Source: Methylococcaceae bacterium (GTDB taxonomy: Bacteria; Pseudomonadota; Gammaproteobacteria; Methylococcales; Methylomonadaceae). Taken from it: DNA of 10,111 nt. The notes below the pieces were generated by a model. It was given only the letters and a program-made list of their open reading frames with translations, was not told the DNA's origin and ran no database searches. The stretch spans positions 1-10,111 of the forward strand of contig RFQK01000036.1 of the NCBI GenBank assembly GCA_009925045.1, read 5' to 3'. Shown here one piece after another: positions 6,179-10,111 of this stretch (its first letter is position 1; each line of letters opens with the position of its first letter). Position numbers and translations under genes: made by a program.

Positions 6179-6858
6179 GTTGGCAAGCAGGTTTTACTTT
6201 AGTCGAGTTACTCATCAGCCTGAGTATAGGTTTTCTGCTAACCGCTGCCGCCAGTCAGTCTTTGATTGCCATCAATACTAGCCATCTCAGCCAACTCGCC
6301 TATCAGCATCTTAGTTTAGAACTTGAAAGCTTGATGAATCAAATGGTTCGCGACATTCGTCGCAGCGCCTATATTGCGAATAGCGGCCAGATCAGCTTGA
6401 TAGCGGGTAATCGTAATCCTTTGTTATATGACACAAGTAGTCAAATACCCTTATTCAGTTTCTCGACTATTGAAAGCCCGCATCTGGGAAATGGCAGCTA
6501 TGATTGTATTTTGTTTGCCTATGATGCCAATAACGACGGACAAAACTCAGGAAATTCGGAGCGATTGGGATATCGATTCAGTGAAAATGCCGTCAAAGTG
6601 CGAAACGCGGGTGGCAGTTGCCAGCAATCCGGTTGGGTCAAAATCAGTGACGATCAGAATCTGGTAATCAGCAAACTCAGTTTCACCCCCATTCGACAAT
6701 CGATAGCCTTCAGCAGTGAACTGTTGCAATGTAGTCTGATTATTCAACTAGAAGGCTATAGCCTTAAACACCCAGAAATAAGTCTGTCCCTGACCCAGTT
6801 GCTGAGTCTGGGCAATAGCTTGCGGGAATCGAACGCAGCAGGTGTGCTATGTGTTTAA
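6169..6858 (+). CDS. pilW: PilW-like type IV minor pilin
   Basis: The 229-residue protein has a short leader MQLSWQAG and the motif G8|FTLVE with E13 at +5, then a hydrophobic helix to about residue 35. Family features of PilW follow: QMVRDIRRSAYI (58-69), and YDCILFAYDANNDG (111-124) with nearby LGYRF, where the DANNDG segment could bind calcium. PilW is part of the minor-pilin priming complex that starts pilus assembly and sits at the tip. Its ATG overlaps the end of the FimT-like gene by 10 bp, and its stop overlaps the PilX-like gene by 10 bp. Confidence 0.85.
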   Translation: MQLSWQAGFTLVELLISLSIGFLLTAAASQSLIAINTSHLSQLAYQHLSLELESLMNQMVRDIRRSAYIANSGQISLIAGNRNPLLYDTSSQIPLFSFSTIESPHLGNGSYDCILFAYDANNDGQNSGNSERLGYRFSENAVKVRNAGGSCQQSGWVKISDDQNLVISKLSFTPIRQSIAFSSELLQCSLIIQLEGYSLKHPEISLSLTQLLSLGNSLRESNAAGVLCV

Positions 6859-7982
6859 GACTATTGAGGCGCGATCCTTTACCTAAGGGCGCCATGACTC
6901 TCAGTTTGGTCATGCTATTGTTTTTAGTCAGTGGCGGCATCCTGATCAATAGCGCCAGGCAACAACTCATTGATTTATGGAGTTCACGTTACCAAAGTAG
7001 TTCAATACAAACTCGAATTCAGGCTGAGTCAGGCAATCTGGAAACTCTGGCAGGTTTGCGCAAACCCCTGACAGCAATCGCTGATAGCAGTTGTAAAACA
7101 TTTAATCTGACGACTCAGGTTTGTACCAAACTCTCTCGATTGAATACCGGCCTGATGCAAGGCATCAAAATCAGCAGTGAAGCCAATGACCCGACAGCCA
7201 GCCTAGCAATGGTTTCCCGAAGCATCGCCTATATCAACTGGCTTGAGGCAACGCAAATCCCTGCCCCACTGATTTTTCCGGGAAGCTTATCGGCTGATAG
7301 CGAATTACATATTAGCCCTAATCCAAATGGTGGCGGCCCAAACATCCCGGTAGCGATTTGGTCAACAGGGAAAATTCAGCCGGCCAGCACCTCAAGTCTT
7401 ATCAGTCTCAATGCAGACCAGATTTTAAATCTATCCTTAGGTTTAGATAATGGCATCGCTGACCAGACTCGATTGCAATCTCAAGGTGGAGAGTTTCCGG
7501 ACGATATCTTTAGCTATTTGTTTGGCATTAACAGCAATCAATACCTCGTCATACAAGAAAGCGCCCGCATACTCAGCCCGGATCAATGCCGGACGCTTAA
7601 CGAAAATAGTAGTGGTTTGTATTGGATAGAAGGAGATGGTGTTTGTGAATTAAATAATCTGGGACAGGCTGCTGCTCATGACCCCAAAGCAGTGATTCTG
7701 GTTTTGCATGCTGTGCCTTTGCACGTTAATGCCCATGCAAAAATTTACGGCCTGATTGTCGATTTTCAGGCCGACGCATCAGAAGATCATAGCCAATCAC
7801 TCTACTTTGAAAGCAACAGTTTAGTGTATGGCGGTTTAATCAGTAATCGCGATCTTAATCACAGACTACAAGGGGTCAGTAGTCTTATCTGGCAAGATTA
7901 TGCGGACTATTTCAGCAAACCAACCACCAGTGAACGCGGGGCCATGCTGCTATTGAGTGGTAGTTGGAATGATAGTTTATGA
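6849..7982 (+). CDS. pilX: PilX-like pilus assembly protein
   Basis: Position in the cluster and the N-terminus identify this 377-residue protein as PilX-like: a basic leader (MCLRLLRRDPLPKG), then AMTLSLVMLLFLVSGG (15-30), a hydrophobic helix that lacks Glu at +5, as in most PilX and GspK-type proteins. It is longer than the roughly 170-200 residues I expect for PilX. The C-terminal part has LYWIEGDGVC (257-266), AVILVLHAVPLHVNAHAKIY (281-300) and SLVYGGLIS (324-332). This is a repetitive beta-type pattern seen in longer PilX-like proteins with a polymer-forming fold. Four cysteines are present beyond the leader (82, 92, 247, 266). It overlaps pilW by 10 bp and the next gene by 4 bp (ATGA). 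Confidence 0.75.
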   Translation: MCLRLLRRDPLPKGAMTLSLVMLLFLVSGGILINSARQQLIDLWSSRYQSSSIQTRIQAESGNLETLAGLRKPLTAIADSSCKTFNLTTQVCTKLSRLNTGLMQGIKISSEANDPTASLAMVSRSIAYINWLEATQIPAPLIFPGSLSADSELHISPNPNGGGPNIPVAIWSTGKIQPASTSSLISLNADQILNLSLGLDNGIADQTRLQSQGGEFPDDIFSYLFGINSNQYLVIQESARILSPDQCRTLNENSSGLYWIEGDGVCELNNLGQAAAHDPKAVILVLHAVPLHVNAHAKIYGLIVDFQADASEDHSQSLYFESNSLVYGGLISNRDLNHRLQGVSSLIWQDYADYFSKPTTSERGAMLLLSGSWNDSL

Positions 7983-9754
7983 GTAAAATCGATGGCTTGG
8001 GCCTGCTGGAGATTTTGATTGCTTTAACCGTGATAAGTCTGGGTATTGCCATGCACAGTGCCCTGTTTACTCAGTTTCAATTGCATCATGCCAGTACCCG
8101 CAATCAACGCCTGGCATGGCGCCTGGCCGAACAAAAATTTGATGATCTAAAAGACTTCAGACAACTGCAAAGTACTGCCGATTTTGATTTCAATGACATT
8201 CAAAACAACAGCGGTGGCAAGCAAATCAAAGGTTCCTTGCTACTACCAGCCGGTCCAGTTGAGCAACGCTGGACAGGGAGCCTGTCCCCTCAATTCAATC
8301 TGTCCTGGCAAGTCGAAAACGGTTATTGGCAAAACAGTCAGTTAATTTATCAGGATCAAACCAAACAACCGCCCTATCCCGATCAAAAACGTGTCAGTAT
8401 TCAGGTAAGCTGGTTTGAAAGGGATGAGATAAAACAAATTAATGTACAAGGTATAGTCGCAGCGCTCTCCCCACTCAGCGAAATCTTATTATATCGTCCC
8501 CAAGCCACTGGGGTTACTCATAAGCCCATACTGCAACAACAGACTGACTCGGCTTCTCCTGATATTCCAATTGCACTTGATGACTTATCTAAGCTGATTA
8601 CCGAAGTTAAATCCCTGGATCAGGAAAAAGCGACGCAAATCCGTGCGGTAACAGTCGACCATCAGGGACATGTTTTAAAACAAAGCGATTTTTTGACGGT
8701 CAGTTGCCAATGTCAATTTAGCGCTGATGGCTACCAAAAAACCAGCGCTCATGGGCATTGGGACAGTGTGGAGCAAACCTTGTTTCCGCAGTCAGGTGAC
8801 ACTGTCTTAAAGGCACAAGGGTGTGCTTTAGATGAAGTAAGCGGTCAATGCAGTACTCAAACCAATACCTTGTGTGAACGCTGCTGTCGCGATCATCACG
8901 ACCCTAAACTCAATATTGTCGACAGTGCTGGGCAGGCCTATTGCGACCCGGCGCATGGCATTCGGGACCGCTGTTATGATCCATTTCGAAATCAACAGGA
9001 TTACAATAATGGCCAACACCCTCACTACAACAGCCAAGGACAAATAGTGAGCAGCGGCAACTATATCGAAAGCTGCCGTTTTCGAAACATCAATGGCAAG
9101 CTCGAGGTTTATCAGGACTGGTATCGACTAGACTTAATCTTAGTGCCTTGGCAATGGTTACAAAACAATCTCACTCCCTATCAGGATTGGTTAAAAGCAA
9201 GCCTGACCACCGTAATCCGTAACTCTGACAGTTTCTGGGGACAAATTCGTCCTGGCGACACCGATTCCAGTATTCAATGGCCAGACAAACACCAAATCCT
9301 AGATACGCTGATTCAACCCTGGCCGCTCAAGCTCGGTGATTTTTTGTTACTCAGTGCCAGAGGTTTATATGTCGACTACATGGATAACACTACTGTCCTG
9401 GGTCTCAAGCAGTTGCTCTCAAAAAACAAAAACGCTATCAGCCAGATCCCTTTTTATGAACTGGCCGTCAATAGATTTGCCCCCTATTGTCTAATCAATC
9501 AGTCTGGCTGGTGTTCCAGCGCAAGCGACATCATTGAAGTCGGTGCTGGCCTCGAAAATAGCCCGAATGGTTTGAGTCCGGGTTTATTGTCAGTCAAACA
9601 ATACAGTGACCAGCAAGAATCGATTAGTTTCAGTCTGAAACGGAATAATTCAGGCTTGATTCCATTCGCATCCGCCAGCGATTTTTCGGGCTTAGTCAAT
9701 AACGACCCAGCAATTGATAAGGCTGAATTCAGTGTCCAAATCCTCGGGCCATAA
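7979..9754 (+). CDS. pilV: PilV-like prepilin with large cysteine-rich extension
   Basis: The N-terminus carries a prepilin motif, MSKIDG|LGLLE, with leucine at +1 and E11 at +5. A hydrophobic helix (about 9-30) and NQRLAWRLAEQKFDDLKDFR (42-61) follow, as in PilV-type minor pilins. At 591 residues it is about three times the length expected for PilV. Residues 1-242 contain no cysteine. Residues 243-366 contain ten (243, 245, 282, 291, 299, 302, 303, 322, 332, 366), including CERCCRDHHD (299-308), and two more are at 504 and 512. I do not recognise the extension as a named domain. The last gene of the cluster, it overlaps pilX by 4 bp. With no pilY1 seen, I infer a modular tip pilin, possibly adhesive; this is not proven. 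Confidence 0.8.
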   Translation: MSKIDGLGLLEILIALTVISLGIAMHSALFTQFQLHHASTRNQRLAWRLAEQKFDDLKDFRQLQSTADFDFNDIQNNSGGKQIKGSLLLPAGPVEQRWTGSLSPQFNLSWQVENGYWQNSQLIYQDQTKQPPYPDQKRVSIQVSWFERDEIKQINVQGIVAALSPLSEILLYRPQATGVTHKPILQQQTDSASPDIPIALDDLSKLITEVKSLDQEKATQIRAVTVDHQGHVLKQSDFLTVSCQCQFSADGYQKTSAHGHWDSVEQTLFPQSGDTVLKAQGCALDEVSGQCSTQTNTLCERCCRDHHDPKLNIVDSAGQAYCDPAHGIRDRCYDPFRNQQDYNNGQHPHYNSQGQIVSSGNYIESCRFRNINGKLEVYQDWYRLDLILVPWQWLQNNLTPYQDWLKASLTTVIRNSDSFWGQIRPGDTDSSIQWPDKHQILDTLIQPWPLKLGDFLLLSARGLYVDYMDNTTVLGLKQLLSKNKNAISQIPFYELAVNRFAPYCLINQSGWCSSASDIIEVGAGLENSPNGLSPGLLSVKQYSDQQESISFSLKRNNSGLIPFASASDFSGLVNNDPAIDKAEFSVQILGP

Positions 9755-9898
9755 GCCACTGATCCACTGCAGTTAACAGTCAATTGGCCTAGACGGTTTC
9801 AGGAAACGACGCCATCGTGTAACATGTTCAGATAAAAGCATTTCCTGGGGCTTAACCAGCAAGCGTAACGACAGGAATATCACGGACATCAATAGCGT
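9755..9898. other. Intergenic gap between pilin cluster and sbcC
   Basis: These 144 bp hold no convincing gene. GTTTC and GAAAC form a tight inverted repeat around AG in the sequence ACGGTTTCAGGAAACG, and AACATGTT (9821-9828) is an 8-bp palindrome; neither has a T-run, so no Rho-independent terminator is called for the pilin operon. No good promoter for sbcC was recognised, and no Shine-Dalgarno stands directly before its ATG. Confidence 0.5.
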
Positions 9899-10111
9899 AT
9901 GCGAATCCTGAATCTTTCATTTCAAAACATCAATTCCCTTGCCGGTGAAGGCCGGATCGATTTCGATCAGGGACCGATTGCTGAAAGCGGTGTGTTTGCA
10001 ATTACCGGCCCTAATGGCTCCGGAAAAACCAGTATTCTGGACGTTATTACCTTAGCCCTGTATGGCGAGACCTTTCGTTTTAGCAAACCGGCTGAACACG
10101 TAATTTCTAAA
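9899..10111 (+). CDS. sbcC: SbcC, N-terminal part (runs off the window)
   Basis: SbcC is the Rad50-like ATPase of the SbcCD nuclease, which opens hairpins and trims double-strand ends at stalled forks. The 71 codons present match the E. coli N-terminus in pattern: MRILNLSFQNINSLAGEGRI, FAITGPNGSGKTS with the Walker A box at residues 37-44, then LDVITLALYGET. The protein continues beyond the window. The ATG at 9899 is the only sensible start, since a TAG stop in the same frame lies two codons upstream (9893-9895). No clear ribosome binding site precedes it. sbcD, its usual overlapping upstream partner, is not here. Confidence 0.88.
   Translation, partial: MRILNLSFQNINSLAGEGRIDFDQGPIAESGVFAITGPNGSGKTSILDVITLALYGETFRFSKPAEHVISK

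Noticed and set aside
9821..9828. AACATGTT palindrome as a third TetR operator
   Set aside because: It shares only the ATGTT half-site with the two dyads; the second arm at the right spacing is absent.
9773..9889. Minus-strand open frame of 38 codons (MSVIFLSLRLLVKPQEML...) in the gap before sbcC
   Set aside because: It has an ATG and a plausible composition, with WRRFLKP near the end, but no ribosome binding site, no recognised family and no promoter. It could be a gene remnant; a protein search with it would decide.
1..10111. Mobile elements, tRNA-linked integration site or CRISPR array
   Set aside because: No transposase, integrase, terminal repeats, direct copy of the tRNA 3' end or regularly spaced repeats were seen on either strand.

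Overview
The window looks like a chromosomal segment of a gammaproteobacterium of moderate GC content. This rests on the Aas/LplT lysophospholipid-recycling pair, a tRNA-Asp very close to the E. coli one, a Pseudomonas/Neisseria-style type IV minor-pilin cluster and an E. coli-like SbcC N-terminus. Genus cannot be decided from the sequence. No insertion sequence, CRISPR array or prophage gene is visible, and no gene-free stretch exceeds 300 bases.

Left third (1-3775): a promoter region leads into aas (lysophospholipid acyltransferase fused to an acyl-ACP synthetase). This gene is broken twice. There is a frameshift near 1140-1160, and at about 1936 a second frameshift coincides with loss of roughly 70-80 codons that normally encode the hinge and most of the C-terminal subdomain of the synthetase. 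The last 41 codons of aas survive in the first frame (1936-2061) and overlap an intact lplT (lysophospholipid flippase) that starts at 2054. Convergent to lplT is a TetR-family repressor gene. A near-identical 18-bp dyad element (17/18 bases) lies upstream of aas (12-29) and in the intergenic region between the tetR gene and the divergent Nudix gene (3809-3826, opposite orientation). This suggests a small regulon linking the repressor, the Nudix hydrolase and phospholipid repair.

Middle (3839-5132): a YfcD/IDI-like Nudix hydrolase that may be translated from a leaderless mRNA, a convergent tRNA-Asp(GTC) with a clear stringent-type promoter on the minus strand, and a zinc-ribbon class I methyltransferase with a GTG start.

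Right half (5170-9754): five tightly overlapping genes for type IV pilin-like proteins in the order PilE-like, FimT/GspH-like, PilW-like, PilX-like, PilV-like. The last is unusual: a PilV-type N-terminus carries a long C-terminal extension (591 residues in all) with 12 cysteines. No pilY1 is present. I infer that the extended pilin may be a tip or adhesin subunit. After a 144-bp gap the window ends inside sbcC, which has no sbcD directly before it.
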